Below are positions 50,804-62,577 of a stretch of DNA of 64,000 nt, one piece after another. Made by a program: the position numbers and the translations under genes. The stretch spans positions 1 through 64,000 of the forward strand of contig CAWBGE010000020.1 of the NCBI GenBank assembly GCA_963788185.1, read 5' to 3'. The DNA comes from CAIWHR01 sp963788185 (lineage in GTDB: Bacteria > Pseudomonadota > Gammaproteobacteria > Burkholderiales > Casimicrobiaceae). Positions within the stretch are counted from its first letter, which is position 1. Every line of letters begins with the position of its first letter. The notes beneath the pieces are model-generated. The model saw nothing but the letters and a program-made list of their open reading frames with translations, did not search any database and was not told where the DNA came from.

Positions 50804-53596
50804 ATGAAGCGCATGCTGTTCAACGCCACCCAGGCGGAGGAGCTACGGGTGGCCATTGTCGACGGCCAGAAGCTGATCGACCTCGACATCGAATCCGCCA
50901 GCAAGGAGCAACGAAAAAGCAACATCTACAAGGCCGTCATCACCCGCGTCGAACCCAGTCTCGAAGCCTGCTTCGTCGACTACGGCACGGACCGCCATGG
51001 CTTTCTTCCGTTCAAGGAAATCTCGCGCCAGTACTTCAAGGGGCGGGGCGACGACGCGGACGGAGAATCCGGCGGCGGTCGCGTCCGGCCGCAGGACCAG
51101 TTGCGCGAAGGCATGGAACTCATCGTCCAGGTCGACAAGGACGAGCGCGGCAACAAAGGCGCGGCGCTCACCACCTACATTTCGCTTGCGGGCCGCTACC
51201 TGGTCCTGATGCCGAACAACCCGCGCGGGGGCGGCGTATCCCGTCGCGTCGAGGGCGAGGATCGCAACGAACTTCGCGATGCCGTCGGCTCGCTCGACGT
51301 TCCCCAAGGCATGAGCGTCATCGCGCGCACCGCGGGCATCGGCCGCAGTGCCGAGGAATTGCAGTGGGACCTGAATTATCTGATGCAGTTGTGGCGCGCC
51401 ATCGAAGACGCGTCCAAATTGACCGGTGGCGCGTTCCTCATCTACCAGGAGTCGAGTCTCGTCATCCGCGCGATCCGCGACTACTTCCATCCGGACATCG
51501 GCGAACTCCTCATCGATACGGAGGCAATCTACGATCAGGCGCAGCAGTTCATGAGCCACGTGATGCCGGCAAACGTGCATCGCGTCAAGCTCTACAAGGA
51601 CGACGTGCCGTTGTTCTCTCGATTCCAGATCGAGCACCAGATCGAAACCGCGTACGCGCGCCAGGTGCCCCTCCCGGCCGGCGGTGCCATAGTCATCGAT
51701 CACACCGAGGCACTGGTCGCCGTCGACGTGAACTCCGCCCGCGCGACCAAGGCTGCCGACATCGAGACGACAGCGTTCAATACCAATCTCGAGGCTGCCG
51801 ACGAAATCGCCCGCCAGCTCCGGTTGCGCGACCTGGGCGGACTCATCGTCATCGACTTCATCGACATGGAGAGCGCGAAGAACCAGCGCGAAGTCGAGGC
51901 GCGCTTGAAGGACGCCCTGCGCTATGACCGTGCCCGGGTGCAGCTCGGAAAAATTTCGCGTTTTGGCTTGATGGAGCTGTCGCGGCAACGCCTGCGCCCG
52001 GCGCTTGCGGAGTCGGCCTACATTCCCTGCCCGCGCTGCCACGGTATCGGGCACATTCGCGGCACCGAATCGACGGCGCTGCACATCCTGCGCATCCTGC
52101 AGGAGGAAGCGATGAAGGAGAACACCGCGCAGATCGTTGCGCAGGTTCCGGTCGACGTCGGAACCTTCCTGCTGAATGAGAAGCGCAACGAGGTCCTCTC
52201 GATCGAGACGCGGTTCAAGGTCAACGTGCTGCTGGTCCCCAACCGGTACCTCGAGACGCCCAACTACAAGGTGCAGCGCCTGCGGCACGACGATCTCAAT
52301 CAGAGCGAGCCGCTTGCGGCATCGTTCAACCTGGTCGAACAGCCCGAGGAACACGACCCGGCCAAGGAAATGCAGGAGGAAGCGAAGGAACCCCGGCAGG
52401 AGGCCGTCGTCAAGGGCATCACGCCGTCGCAGCCCGCGCCCCTGCCCTTGGCGCCGGCGCCGGCGTCGGCGCCACGCGCCCAGCCTGCAGCGCCGGCGGC
52501 CGGAGGGTGGCTCGAAAAGGTGATGGGCTGGTTCCGCACCAAGCCGGCGCTTCCCGCACCCGAGGTGCGCAGCCCTCGACCCAGCGAGGCGCGCGAACCG
52601 CGCCGTGAGGGGCGCGGCGGTGGAGACAACCGCAATCGCGGCCAGAATCGCGGCGAGGGCCGTGACAATCGTCGTGGAGAAGGGCGTGGTGAGCACCAGA
52701 ACCGCGACGGCCGGCGCGACCAGCGACGCGATGGCGAACGTGCGTCCGGGGCCGGAGAAGGCCCGTCGCAGCAGCAAGGCACGGGAGGACAGCAGCAGGC
52801 TGGCGAGAAGAGGCGCGAATCGCAGGCGCCTCGCGATGGCCAGCCCGCGCGTGAGCCGCGCCCGCCGCGCGAAAAGCGGGAAACTCGCGAGCCGCAGGCG
52901 CCGCGTGAAACACGAGAAGGTCAACCGCCGCGCGAGCCGCGGCCACCGCGCGAGCCGCGACCGCCACGCGAACAGCAGCGGCCTGCGGCTCCGGCCACCG
53001 ATATGGCAGCGGTGAGCAGCCCCGAACCCGCGATCCTTCGCGAAGACGAAAGTGCGGCGGTCGAAGGCGAGGGTCGCGAATCCGGAAGCCGTCGCCGGCG
53101 CGACCACCGACGTCGTGGCGATCGGCAAGACCAAGGCGAGCGCCCTGCCGAGCAATCAGATGCCCCGGTGACCGCACCGGCTCCGGCGCCGGCTCCAGTT
53201 CAGGCTGAATTGCTGCCTGCTGCCGAGCGCACGGCGCCCGCAGCAGTCGCACCAGTCCCCGAACCTGTGGCCACGCGATTGGCGCCAGAGGTCAGGGACG
53301 CGCCGCCGGTCGCGCAACCGGCGCCGGTAGTGGCAGCACCTGTCGCCGCGATGCCCACGCCCACGGCGCCACCGCTACCATCGGCACCTGCACCAACGCC
53401 CGTGTTGCCCCGAGTCACCATGACGCTGCCGCCGGATTCCGGGCTGGAGCTTGTCGAGACCCGGTTTCAACCTGCGCCCGCGGCGGAAGAGGCCCCGGTG
53501 CTCGCTTCGCGCCGGACGCGGCCGCCGAAGGTCCAGATCGCCGACGAGCCGCTGCAGATCGTAGAAACCCACAAGGCGCCGCCGGCAGCGCCCTGA
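50804..53596 (+). CDS. rne: Ribonuclease E
   Basis: 930 residues. The S1 domain (about 35-125), 5' sensor and RNase H-like parts precede the DNase I-like catalytic core with Asp308 (VDVNSARAT) and Asp351 (IVIDFIDM). The zinc link CPRC is at Cys409-Cys412. The catalytic half ends near 520. The C-terminal half is disordered: an Arg/Gly/Glu-rich RNA-binding stretch (about 585-730) that turns into repeated P-R-E units, then a Pro/Ala-rich tail (about 780-930) with a conserved-looking end (QIVETHKAPPAAP). It starts mRNA decay and matures rRNA and tRNA at the inner membrane. Confidence 0.96.
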   Translation: MKRMLFNATQAEELRVAIVDGQKLIDLDIESASKEQRKSNIYKAVITRVEPSLEACFVDYGTDRHGFLPFKEISRQYFKGRGDDADGESGGGRVRPQDQLREGMELIVQVDKDERGNKGAALTTYISLAGRYLVLMPNNPRGGGVSRRVEGEDRNELRDAVGSLDVPQGMSVIARTAGIGRSAEELQWDLNYLMQLWRAIEDASKLTGGAFLIYQESSLVIRAIRDYFHPDIGELLIDTEAIYDQAQQFMSHVMPANVHRVKLYKDDVPLFSRFQIEHQIETAYARQVPLPAGGAIVIDHTEALVAVDVNSARATKAADIETTAFNTNLEAADEIARQLRLRDLGGLIVIDFIDMESAKNQREVEARLKDALRYDRARVQLGKISRFGLMELSRQRLRPALAESAYIPCPRCHGIGHIRGTESTALHILRILQEEAMKENTAQIVAQVPVDVGTFLLNEKRNEVLSIETRFKVNVLLVPNRYLETPNYKVQRLRHDDLNQSEPLAASFNLVEQPEEHDPAKEMQEEAKEPRQEAVVKGITPSQPAPLPLAPAPASAPRAQPAAPAAGGWLEKVMGWFRTKPALPAPEVRSPRPSEAREPRREGRGGGDNRNRGQNRGEGRDNRRGEGRGEHQNRDGRRDQRRDGERASGAGEGPSQQQGTGGQQQAGEKRRESQAPRDGQPAREPRPPREKRETREPQAPRETREGQPPREPRPPREPRPPREQQRPAAPATDMAAVSSPEPAILREDESAAVEGEGRESGSRRRRDHRRRGDRQDQGERPAEQSDAPVTAPAPAPAPVQAELLPAAERTAPAAVAPVPEPVATRLAPEVRDAPPVAQPAPVVAAPVAAMPTPTAPPLPSAPAPTPVLPRVTMTLPPDSGLELVETRFQPAPAAEEAPVLASRRTRPPKVQIADEPLQIVETHKAPPAAP

Positions 53597-53625
53597 TCGA
53601 AGCCACGGCGCTGAGGCAACCAGGA

Positions 53626-53653
53626 GCGGCGAGCCATTCGGCTTGCCGCTTTT
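53626..53653 (+). terminator. Intrinsic terminator of rne
   Basis: GCGGCGAGCC, loop ATTC, GGCTTGCCGC forms a 10-bp stem with one G-U pair, directly followed by TTTT, 30 bp after the rne stop. Confidence 0.85.
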
Positions 53654-53689
53654 GCTCGCCGGTAACACCAATGGCGGCGTAAACAAATG

Positions 53690-54196
53690 TCAGGGTAACG
53701 GCGATTCGGGAAACAGACGCGCGAGCACCGCGCGCGAGGCCGTCTCGGTGAGATCGAGGACGTGCTCAAAGCCCTCCAATCCCCCGTAATAGGGATCCGG
53801 CACCTCCCTGACGGCGAGAACAGGCGCCAACTCCAGGAATAAACCCAGATGCCCCCGATAGTCCGGCGGACGCATCGCCTGCAGCACCTTCAGGTTGGAC
53901 TCATCCATCGCAAGTATCCATCCGTAGCGTTCGAAATCACGCGGATCGACTTGGCGTGCGCGCAGCGCCGTCAAATCGTAACCGCGCCGGCGCGCCGCCT
54001 GAATGGCACGACGATCGGGCGGCGATCCGACGTACCAGCCGCCCGTACCAGCGGAGTCGACTCGCAATTGGTCCGCGACTCCCAGGCGTACCGCGATGTC
54101 CCGCAGTACACCCTCCGCGGTCGGCGATCGACAGATATTGCCCAAGCACACGAAGAGGATCGACGATGCCGGGGGGACTGATTTCCAAAGTTTCAT
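53690..54196 (-). CDS. Low-molecular-weight protein-tyrosine phosphatase
   Basis: 168 residues. The P-loop is VCLGNICRSPTAEG (Cys17, Arg23) and the general-acid loop is VPDPYYGG. Such enzymes dephosphorylate tyrosine kinases of capsule/EPS synthesis or arsenate/stress proteins. No Wzc-type kinase is nearby, so the substrate is open. Convergent with rne across the terminator. Confidence 0.92.
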   Translation of the reverse strand: MKLWKSVPPASSILFVCLGNICRSPTAEGVLRDIAVRLGVADQLRVDSAGTGGWYVGSPPDRRAIQAARRRGYDLTALRARQVDPRDFERYGWILAMDESNLKVLQAMRPPDYRGHLGLFLELAPVLAVREVPDPYYGGLEGFEHVLDLTETASRAVLARLFPESPLP

Positions 54197-54304
54197 GGGC
54201 GGAATCCGATTGGCGCGTCGCGTCGCGACGCAAGGCCGGCCGCGGGCGCAACGTTTCTACCTCCCGCGCACTGCATCGGCGACCGGGATGCCTGCACGGA
54301 TGGC

Positions 54305-56338
<2,034 letters not shown>

Positions 56339-56407
56339 GCGACCTCGGACGAATGAAGACCAGCGAACCGGTGATTCTAGCGCCGAACGCTCGTTCGACC
56401 AAAGTTC

Positions 56408-58219
56408 CTATCCGTCCGCCGCTTCTTCGGTCTCGCGGTTGCCCGTCGCGGCACCAAATTGCAGCGCCGCCAGGCGCGCATACAGCGCATTGGTCGCCAC
56501 CAGCTGGTCGTGCGTGCCGACTCCCTTGATCTGCCCCCGGTCGATGACCGCGATGCGGTCGGCATGACGGACCGTCGCCAGGCGATGCGCGATGATCAAC
56601 GTCGTGCGCCCCGCCATCAATCGTTGCAGGGCCTCCTGAACCAGACGCTCGCTCTCGGCATCCAGTGCCGAGGTCGCTTCGTCCAGCAGCAAAATCGGCC
56701 GATCGGCGAGAATCGCGCGTGCGATCGCCAGGCGCTGCCGTTGACCGCCGGAGAGCCGGACACCGCGTTCCCCGAGGAAACTCGCGTAGCCTTCGGCAAG
56801 CTGCTCGACGAATTCGGCCGCGTGCGCCGCCTCGCACGCCGCACGAACGTCGGCGTCGCTTGCGGCGGGCCGGCCGTAGCGCACGTTTTCCAGCACCGAG
56901 GCGGCAAAGATCACCGGATCCTGCGGCACCAGCGCGATCCGCTCGCGCACGGCAGCCGGGTGCGCCGCTCGAACGTCGACACCATCGACGCGCACGACGC
57001 CGCCCTGCGGATCGTAGAAGCGCAACAGCAGCGCAAATACCGTCGTCTTGCCGGCCCCGGACGGGCCGACCAGCGCCAGATTCTCGCCCGCGCCGACGGA
57101 AAGGGAAAAGCTGTCCAGTGCGAGCACATTCGGGCGCGACGGATAGTTGAACGACACGCTCTCGAAGGCGACCGTACCCGCCGAACGATCCGGAAGCCGC
57201 ACCGGATGCGATGGCGCGCGTATCGCGGGTTCGGTGTGCAGCAGTTCGAACAGGCGCTCGGTCGCCCCCGCCGCGCGCTGCAGGTCGCCCAGCACCTCCG
57301 ACAACGTGCCTGCGGAGCTGGCGACGACGACGGCGTAGAAGACGAACGCCGAAAGCGCCCCGCCCGACAGGCGCCCGGCCACCACGTCGTGGCCTCCGAT
57401 CCAGAGAATGATCCCGATGGCGCCGAACACCAGCAGGATCACCGAAGCCACCAGGAAGGCGCGTTGCTGGACCCGGTCGCGCGCGGTCGCGAATGCCGCC
57501 TCCACGCGCGCGCCGAAGTGCAGGCGATCGGAGGCCTCGTGGCCGTAGGCTTGTACGGTGCGAATCTCGTGCAACGCCTCGTCGAGATACGCGCTCACGT
57601 CACCTACCCGATCCTGCGCCGTGCGCGCCAGCCGGCGCACGCGGCGACCGAAGAAAACAATCGGGACTACAACCAGCGGGACGCCGGCCAGCACCAGCAG
57701 CGTCAGCTTCGCGCTGGTCAGCGCCAGCATGACGAGACTGCCCACCAGCAACAGCAGATTGCGTACGGCCATCGACGCCGAGGATCCGATCGCCGTCTCC
57801 AGCATCGTCGCGTCGCTGGTGAGACGGGACATCACTTCGCCCGTGCGCGTGGCCTCGTAGAACGCCGGTGGCAGCGTCAACAGGTGATCGAACACCGCGC
57901 GCCGAAGATCCGCCGTCACCCGCTCGCCAAGCCAGGAGACCAGATAGAAGCGCGTGTATGTCGCCACCGCCATCACCGCGACGACACCGAGCAGCATGAT
58001 CAGTGCGCGATCGAGTTCCGCCGCGTCACCACCTGCGAATCCGCGGTCGATCACGCCCTTCAGTCCCTGGCCGATCGCCAGCATCGCGCCCGCCGCAACG
58101 ACCAGTGCGATCGCGGCGATGACGACGCGTACGCGGTAAGGACGCAGATAGCACCCCAGTCGCGCCAGCGTCCTGACCGCCGTCGCCGGAGGCAATCGGG
58201 GTGCCTGATCCGGATTCAT
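56408..58219 (-). CDS. ABC exporter, MsbA/multidrug-like half transporter
   Basis: 603 residues from ATG 58219 behind GGGAG; the longer frame to 58618 is not supported. Six membrane helices (about 35-320; GEVMSRLTSD and EALHEIRTVQAYGHE coupling segments) fused to an ATPase with Walker A GPSGAGKTTVF, signature LSGGQRQRLAIARAI and Walker B LLLDEATSALD. It probably works as a homodimer that exports lipids or drugs. The substrate cannot be read; lpxK or other lipid A genes are absent nearby. Confidence 0.92.
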   Translation of the reverse strand: MNPDQAPRLPPATAVRTLARLGCYLRPYRVRVVIAAIALVVAAGAMLAIGQGLKGVIDRGFAGGDAAELDRALIMLLGVVAVMAVATYTRFYLVSWLGERVTADLRRAVFDHLLTLPPAFYEATRTGEVMSRLTSDATMLETAIGSSASMAVRNLLLLVGSLVMLALTSAKLTLLVLAGVPLVVVPIVFFGRRVRRLARTAQDRVGDVSAYLDEALHEIRTVQAYGHEASDRLHFGARVEAAFATARDRVQQRAFLVASVILLVFGAIGIILWIGGHDVVAGRLSGGALSAFVFYAVVVASSAGTLSEVLGDLQRAAGATERLFELLHTEPAIRAPSHPVRLPDRSAGTVAFESVSFNYPSRPNVLALDSFSLSVGAGENLALVGPSGAGKTTVFALLLRFYDPQGGVVRVDGVDVRAAHPAAVRERIALVPQDPVIFAASVLENVRYGRPAASDADVRAACEAAHAAEFVEQLAEGYASFLGERGVRLSGGQRQRLAIARAILADRPILLLDEATSALDAESERLVQEALQRLMAGRTTLIIAHRLATVRHADRIAVIDRGQIKGVGTHDQLVATNALYARLAALQFGAATGNRETEEAADG

Positions 58220-58403
58220 CACTGACTCCCTTCCCTGGTTGCTGATCTTTCGGCTCACCTGAGGAACGGCGGGCGCAGTGCGCCCCGTTTCGCCGGTGAC
58301 CTCGGGAACATCCGCAGGCACATCCCGGCCGGAGACGGCCGACACGGTACAATAGCGCCCGACGCTTTTGCCCCCCTCCTCACCCGACTTGCCGCCACCC
58401 ACC

Positions 58404-59621
58404 ATGACCGCCGCCAACGCCGCCTCCGTACTTGCCGCCGTCGAACTCGCTCCTCGTGACCCGATCATGGGGATCACCGAGGCCTTCAATGCCGACCCCA
58501 ACCCGAACAAGATCAACCTGGGCGTGGGCGTGTACTGCAATGACAGCGGCAAGGTGCCGCTGCTCGAATGCATCAAGCGCGCCGAGCGCGAACTCACCGA
58601 CAAGGCTGCGCCGCGCAATTACCTCCCCATCGATGGACTGGCAGCTTACGACAAGTCGGTGCAGGCACTGCTGTTCGGCGCCGACGGCGAGGTGGTCCAG
58701 TCGGGTCGCGCGGTAACCGCGCAGGCGCTCGGCGGGACGGGAGCGCTGAAGATCGGCGCCGATTTCCTGCGTCGATTCGCTCCCGACGCCCAGGTTTGGT
58801 TGAGCGACCCGAGCTGGGAGAATCATCGCGCGCTCTTCGAAGGTGCGGGTTTCGCGGTCAACACCTATCCGTACTACCACGCCCCGTCGCGCGGCCTCGA
58901 TTTCGACGCCATGATCGGCGGGCTGGAGCGCATTCCGGCGGGGCACGTCGTGGTACTGCACGCGTGCTGCCACAATCCGACTGGCGTCGACCCGACCGCC
59001 GAGCAATGGGATCGGATCATAAGTGTGGTGCGCACGCGCGGTCTCGTTCCGTTCGTCGACATCGCCTACCAAGGCTTCGCCGACAGCCTCGAACAGGATA
59101 GTGCCGTGGTTCGCCGTTTCGCCGCCACGCCGGGACCGCTGTTCGTCTCCAGCTCGTTTTCAAAGTCATTCGCACTCTATGGCGAACGCGTCGGCGCGCT
59201 GACCATTGTCACAGCTTCGAAGGAGGAAGCAGGACGCGTGCTTTCGCAGTTGAAGCGCGTCATCCGTACCAACTACTCCAATCCACCGACGCATGGCGGG
59301 CAGCTCGTCGCCACCGTGCTGGCCAGCGCTGAGCTGCGCGCGCTGTGGGAAGCCGAGCTTGGCGCCATGCGCGACCGGATTCTCGACATCCGCAAGTCCC
59401 TGGTCGATCAGCTGCGCACTCTCGCGCCGCAGGCGGATTTCGGCTTCATGCTGAGGCAACGCGGCATGTTCTCGTACTCCGGCCTCACCAAGGATCAAGT
59501 GGAGAAGTTGCGCGGCAAGCATTCGGTATATGCCATCGACACCGGTCGCATCTGTGTTGCCGCGATCAATTCGCGCAACGTCGATTACGTCGCCAGGGCC
59601 ATCGCCGACGTCATCGCCTGA
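58404..59621 (+). CDS. tyrB: Aromatic/aspartate aminotransferase
   Basis: 405 residues from ATG 58404. Fold-type I PLP enzyme with ACCHNPTGVDPT, the PLP lysine Lys254 in SFSKSFALYGERVG and the C-terminal VYAIDTGRICVAAINSRN (substrate Arg). The N-terminal DPNPNKINLGVGVY is typical of class Ia. It can act on aspartate, tyrosine and phenylalanine; tyrB is preferred over aspC because beta-proteobacterial relatives are named so, with modest certainty. Divergent from the ABC exporter. Confidence 0.9.
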   Translation: MTAANAASVLAAVELAPRDPIMGITEAFNADPNPNKINLGVGVYCNDSGKVPLLECIKRAERELTDKAAPRNYLPIDGLAAYDKSVQALLFGADGEVVQSGRAVTAQALGGTGALKIGADFLRRFAPDAQVWLSDPSWENHRALFEGAGFAVNTYPYYHAPSRGLDFDAMIGGLERIPAGHVVVLHACCHNPTGVDPTAEQWDRIISVVRTRGLVPFVDIAYQGFADSLEQDSAVVRRFAATPGPLFVSSSFSKSFALYGERVGALTIVTASKEEAGRVLSQLKRVIRTNYSNPPTHGGQLVATVLASAELRALWEAELGAMRDRILDIRKSLVDQLRTLAPQADFGFMLRQRGMFSYSGLTKDQVEKLRGKHSVYAIDTGRICVAAINSRNVDYVARAIADVIA

Positions 59622-59659
59622 CGGACCCGGGGGCAAAGGCGTTAGCGAAGCGCGACGAC

Positions 59660-59691
59660 AGCGCGGCAGCGCGGCAGCGCGGCAGCGCGGC
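59660..59691. repeat. Four tandem copies of an 8-bp unit
   Basis: AGCGCGGC repeated four times exactly, between tyrB and the tRNA-Gly promoter. Short GC repeats of this kind change copy number by slippage; no function is visible. Confidence 0.8.
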
Positions 59692-59767
59692 AGTGATTTG
59701 GGTTGCTCGTGATCGGTTCGTTGTCCATCTCATCCTCGACCATCGCTTCGCGCCAGCTGTTTTGTTT

Positions 59768-59795
59768 TTGACAGGCTCGAGTTTTCCGATATAAT
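59768..59795 (+). promoter_or_regulatory. Strong promoter of the tRNA-Gly/tRNA-Cys unit
   Basis: -35 TTGACA (59768-59773), 16-bp spacer, -10 TATAAT (59790-59795). Both boxes match consensus exactly; the start is expected near 59802, 9 nt before tRNA-Gly. Confidence 0.9.
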
Positions 59796-59810
59796 TACAG
59801 GCTGTCTTAT

Positions 59811-59886
59811 GCGGGAATAGCTCAGTTGGTAGAGCGCAACCTTGCCAAGGTTGAGGTCGGGAGTTCGAGACTCCTTTCCCGCTCCA
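59811..59886 (+). tRNA. tRNA-Gly (GCC)
   Basis: Complete cloverleaf beginning GCGGGAATAGCTCAGTTGG, anticodon loop TTGCCAA (GCC), T-loop GTTCGAGAC and encoded CCA. Confidence 0.97.
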
Positions 59887-59896
59887 GTTGCCTCCA

Positions 59897-59932
59897 GGGA
59901 GAGCCATCAAGCGAAACGCAGGCGGCTCTCCC
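59897..59932 (+). other. Hairpin between tRNA-Gly and tRNA-Cys
   Basis: GGGAGAGCC and GGCTCTCCC form a perfect 9-bp stem around an 18-base loop, followed by the moderately T-rich TCTTCGTTTG. It may attenuate read-through into tRNA-Cys or serve as a processing signal. The T-tract is too weak to call a terminator. Confidence 0.55.
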
Positions 59933-59993
59933 TCTTCGTTTGACGCGTTGCATCTTGCGCATGCGTTGCGCGAAGTTTGCAATGGCTGCTCCT

Positions 59994-60067
59994 GGCGGGG
60001 TGGCAGAGTGGTCATGCAGCGGCCTGCAAAGCCGTCCACGCCGGTTCGATTCCGACCCCCGCCTCCA
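59994..60067 (+). tRNA. tRNA-Cys (GCA)
   Basis: Complete cloverleaf beginning GGCGGGGTGGCAGAGTGG, anticodon loop CTGCAAA (GCA), T-loop GTTCGATTC and encoded CCA. 107 bp after tRNA-Gly, without a separate clear promoter. Confidence 0.96.
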
Positions 60068-60117
60068 ACAAGTTCTATGAAACCCGCCTCGCGCAAGACC
60101 GTCATTCGTGCGTCGTG

Positions 60118-62577
60118 TCAGCCCTTCACGCGCCTCATCTCGGGGTCGTAAAGGGGTCGAAGCGACGTACGCGCAGGATATTCGATACCCGCAATTTCGA
60201 CCGTCCACGCGCCGCAATCGAGCCACGCCTGATCAATCGCGGTGTCTGCCTCGATCATCGCGAGCCCTACCGCGCCGCCGAGCGTATGCCCATAGGAGGC
60301 GGCGCGCACGTAGCCTGTCGCGCGGCCCTCACGCTTGACAATTTCGGCGTGGAACATCAGCGGCTCGGGATCCGTGACCAGCACCTGGACGAGCCGCTTC
60401 CTTAGCGGACCTCTCGCTTTCTGGGCGAGCACCGCTTCGCGCCCGACGAAGCCCCCAGGTTTGTCGAGCGCAACTGCGAAGCCTAGCCCAGCTTCCAATA
60501 CCGTGTCCGTGTTGTCGATGTCGTGGCCGTAGTCGCGATAGCCTTTCTCCATCCGCAGGCTGGCGAGCGCCTTCAGCCCCGCGTGGCGCAGGCCGAAACC
60601 TCCGCCCGCCGCAACGACACGGTCGTAGACGTGTGTCGCCTGCTCGGCGGGAATGTAGAGCTCGTACCCCAGCTCGCCGATGTAGGTGATGCGGATGCAC
60701 AGTGCACGCGCAAATCCAATGTCGATCTCGCGCGCAGCGCGAAACGGGAACGCCACGTTCGACATGTCGGTGCTCGTCAGGGACTGCAACAGCGCGCGCG
60801 AGTGTGGCCCCTGCAGGTTCAGCTGCGCGTAGCCCGAGGTGACGTCGGTGACGAACGCGTGCGCGCCGTACGGCGTGTTCCGGCGCAGCCAAGCCTCGAC
60901 GTGACGGTGCGCAGTGTCGGTGGCGACGATCCAGAAACGCTCCTCATCGAGCTTGGTCACGGTCAGGTCCGCCTGCAGCTTCCCGGCCTCGTCGAGCCAT
61001 TGCGTGTAGGTGATCGTGCCGGGAGCCCCGTCGACCGAGTTTGCGGAGACGCGATCGAGAACGCGGCCGGCATCGCGGCCCTGGACCAGGAACTTGGACA
61101 TGAACGACATGTCCATCACGACCACGCCCTCGCGTGCGGCGCGATGCTCGGATTCCCACCACGGGAACCAGTTCTGCCTTCGCCACGACAGCCGATCGAC
61201 CTTTGGCTCGTGCCCGGCGGGCGCGTACCAGTCCGCACCCTCCCACCCGCTGACGTCCTTGAAATACGCGCCGCGCGCGGCAAGCCGGTCGTGCAGCGGC
61301 GAGCGGCGCGCACCACGCGCGGTCTGCATCGAGCGCGTAGGGTAATGGCACTGGTACACCATCCCGAGCGACTCCATGGTGCGTGTGCGCCGGTACTCGG
61401 GATTCGACTGGTAGCGATGGAGCCGGTCGATGTTGAAACCGGTCACGTCCACGTCGGGACGGCCGTGCACGATCCAGTGCGCAAGCACGCGCCCGACGCC
61501 CCCGCCCGTCAGGATGCCGATCGAGTTCATGCCTGCGGCGACGAAGTAGTTGCGCAGCTCAGGCGCCTCGCCGACGATCGGCGCGAGGTCCGGAGTGAAA
61601 CTCTCCGGGCCGCAGAAGAACTTGCGCACGCCTGTTTCGAGCGCGACGGGCACTCGCCGCATCGCCGCCTCGACGTAGGGTCCCATGCGCTCCCAGTCCG
61701 GCGGCAAGTCGCCGAACGAGAAATCCTCCGGTACGCCATCGACCCGCCACGGTGCGCAAACCGTCTCGAAGAGACCGATCATCAGGCCGCCGACTTCCTC
61801 ACGGAAATAGCCGAACGACGCAGGATCCTCGATCACCGGGAGGGTATTCGACAGGCCCGGGATCTTCTCAGTGATGAGGTAGTAATGCTCGGCGGATTGA
61901 AGTGGCACGGTCACGCCTGCCTCCTCGCCGAGTTGGCGCGCCCACATGCCGGCGCAGTTGACGACGTACTCGGCCTCGATGACGCCGGCCGTGGTGCGCA
62001 CACCGGTCACCGTGCCATGGCGGCTCGTCACCCCGGTCACGCGCACGCCTTCGACGATCGTCGCGCCCTGCATGCGGGCACCTTTCGCAAGCGCCATCGT
62101 CACGTCGACCGGATCGGCGCGCCCGTCCCCCTTGACGTAGAACCCCGCAAGGATGTCGTCGGTGCGCGCGAGCGGAAAGAGCTCATTGACCTCGGCTGCC
62201 GAGATCTCCTGAACGTCGACGCCGCAATGCCGGTTGAACGCCGCCACACGCCGGTACTCCTCGAGTCTGTCCCGGTCGGCCGCGAGTTCGATGAACCCCA
62301 CGGCCTTGAAACCAGTCGCCTGCCCTGTTTCCGCAGGCAGCCGAGCGTAGAGGTCGCGCGTGTACTTGCGCATCTCGGTCGACGTTTCCGACAGCGAGCC
62401 GAACGTGACCATCAGCCCCGCCGCGTGCCAAGTCGTGCCGGAAGTGAGCCGATCGCGCTCGAGCAGCACGACGTCCTTCCAGCCCATGTGCGCGAGGTGG
62501 TACGCCACCGAACAGCCGATCACTCCGCCTCCGATAACGACTACGCGGGAACGGAGGGGAAGGGTAGGCGGATCCAT
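60118..62577 (-). CDS. FAD-dependent dimethylglycine/sarcosine dehydrogenase-like enzyme with GcvT domain
   Basis: 819 residues. The DAO domain (about 8-375) opens with VVVIGGGVIGCSVAYHLAHMG, binding FAD. A short FAO middle domain leads to the aminomethyltransferase (GcvT) half: about 430-700 with RDAGRVLDRVSANSVDG, GYAQLNLQGPHSRALLQSL and GELGYELYIP, and a GcvT C-terminal barrel to residue 819. Enzymes of this layout oxidise N-methyl groups of dimethylglycine, sarcosine or related amines and pass the one-carbon unit to tetrahydrofolate. Substrate is inferred from architecture only. No other glycine-betaine genes are near. Convergent with tRNA-Cys. Confidence 0.9.
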   Translation of the reverse strand: MDPPTLPLRSRVVVIGGGVIGCSVAYHLAHMGWKDVVLLERDRLTSGTTWHAAGLMVTFGSLSETSTEMRKYTRDLYARLPAETGQATGFKAVGFIELAADRDRLEEYRRVAAFNRHCGVDVQEISAAEVNELFPLARTDDILAGFYVKGDGRADPVDVTMALAKGARMQGATIVEGVRVTGVTSRHGTVTGVRTTAGVIEAEYVVNCAGMWARQLGEEAGVTVPLQSAEHYYLITEKIPGLSNTLPVIEDPASFGYFREEVGGLMIGLFETVCAPWRVDGVPEDFSFGDLPPDWERMGPYVEAAMRRVPVALETGVRKFFCGPESFTPDLAPIVGEAPELRNYFVAAGMNSIGILTGGGVGRVLAHWIVHGRPDVDVTGFNIDRLHRYQSNPEYRRTRTMESLGMVYQCHYPTRSMQTARGARRSPLHDRLAARGAYFKDVSGWEGADWYAPAGHEPKVDRLSWRRQNWFPWWESEHRAAREGVVVMDMSFMSKFLVQGRDAGRVLDRVSANSVDGAPGTITYTQWLDEAGKLQADLTVTKLDEERFWIVATDTAHRHVEAWLRRNTPYGAHAFVTDVTSGYAQLNLQGPHSRALLQSLTSTDMSNVAFPFRAAREIDIGFARALCIRITYIGELGYELYIPAEQATHVYDRVVAAGGGFGLRHAGLKALASLRMEKGYRDYGHDIDNTDTVLEAGLGFAVALDKPGGFVGREAVLAQKARGPLRKRLVQVLVTDPEPLMFHAEIVKREGRATGYVRAASYGHTLGGAVGLAMIEADTAIDQAWLDCGAWTVEIAGIEYPARTSLRPLYDPEMRRVKG

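Noticed and set aside
56408..58618. N-terminal extension of the ABC exporter to 58618
   Set aside because: The extra residues have no family similarity and would overlap the tyrB upstream region. ATG 58219 has a good Shine-Dalgarno motif.
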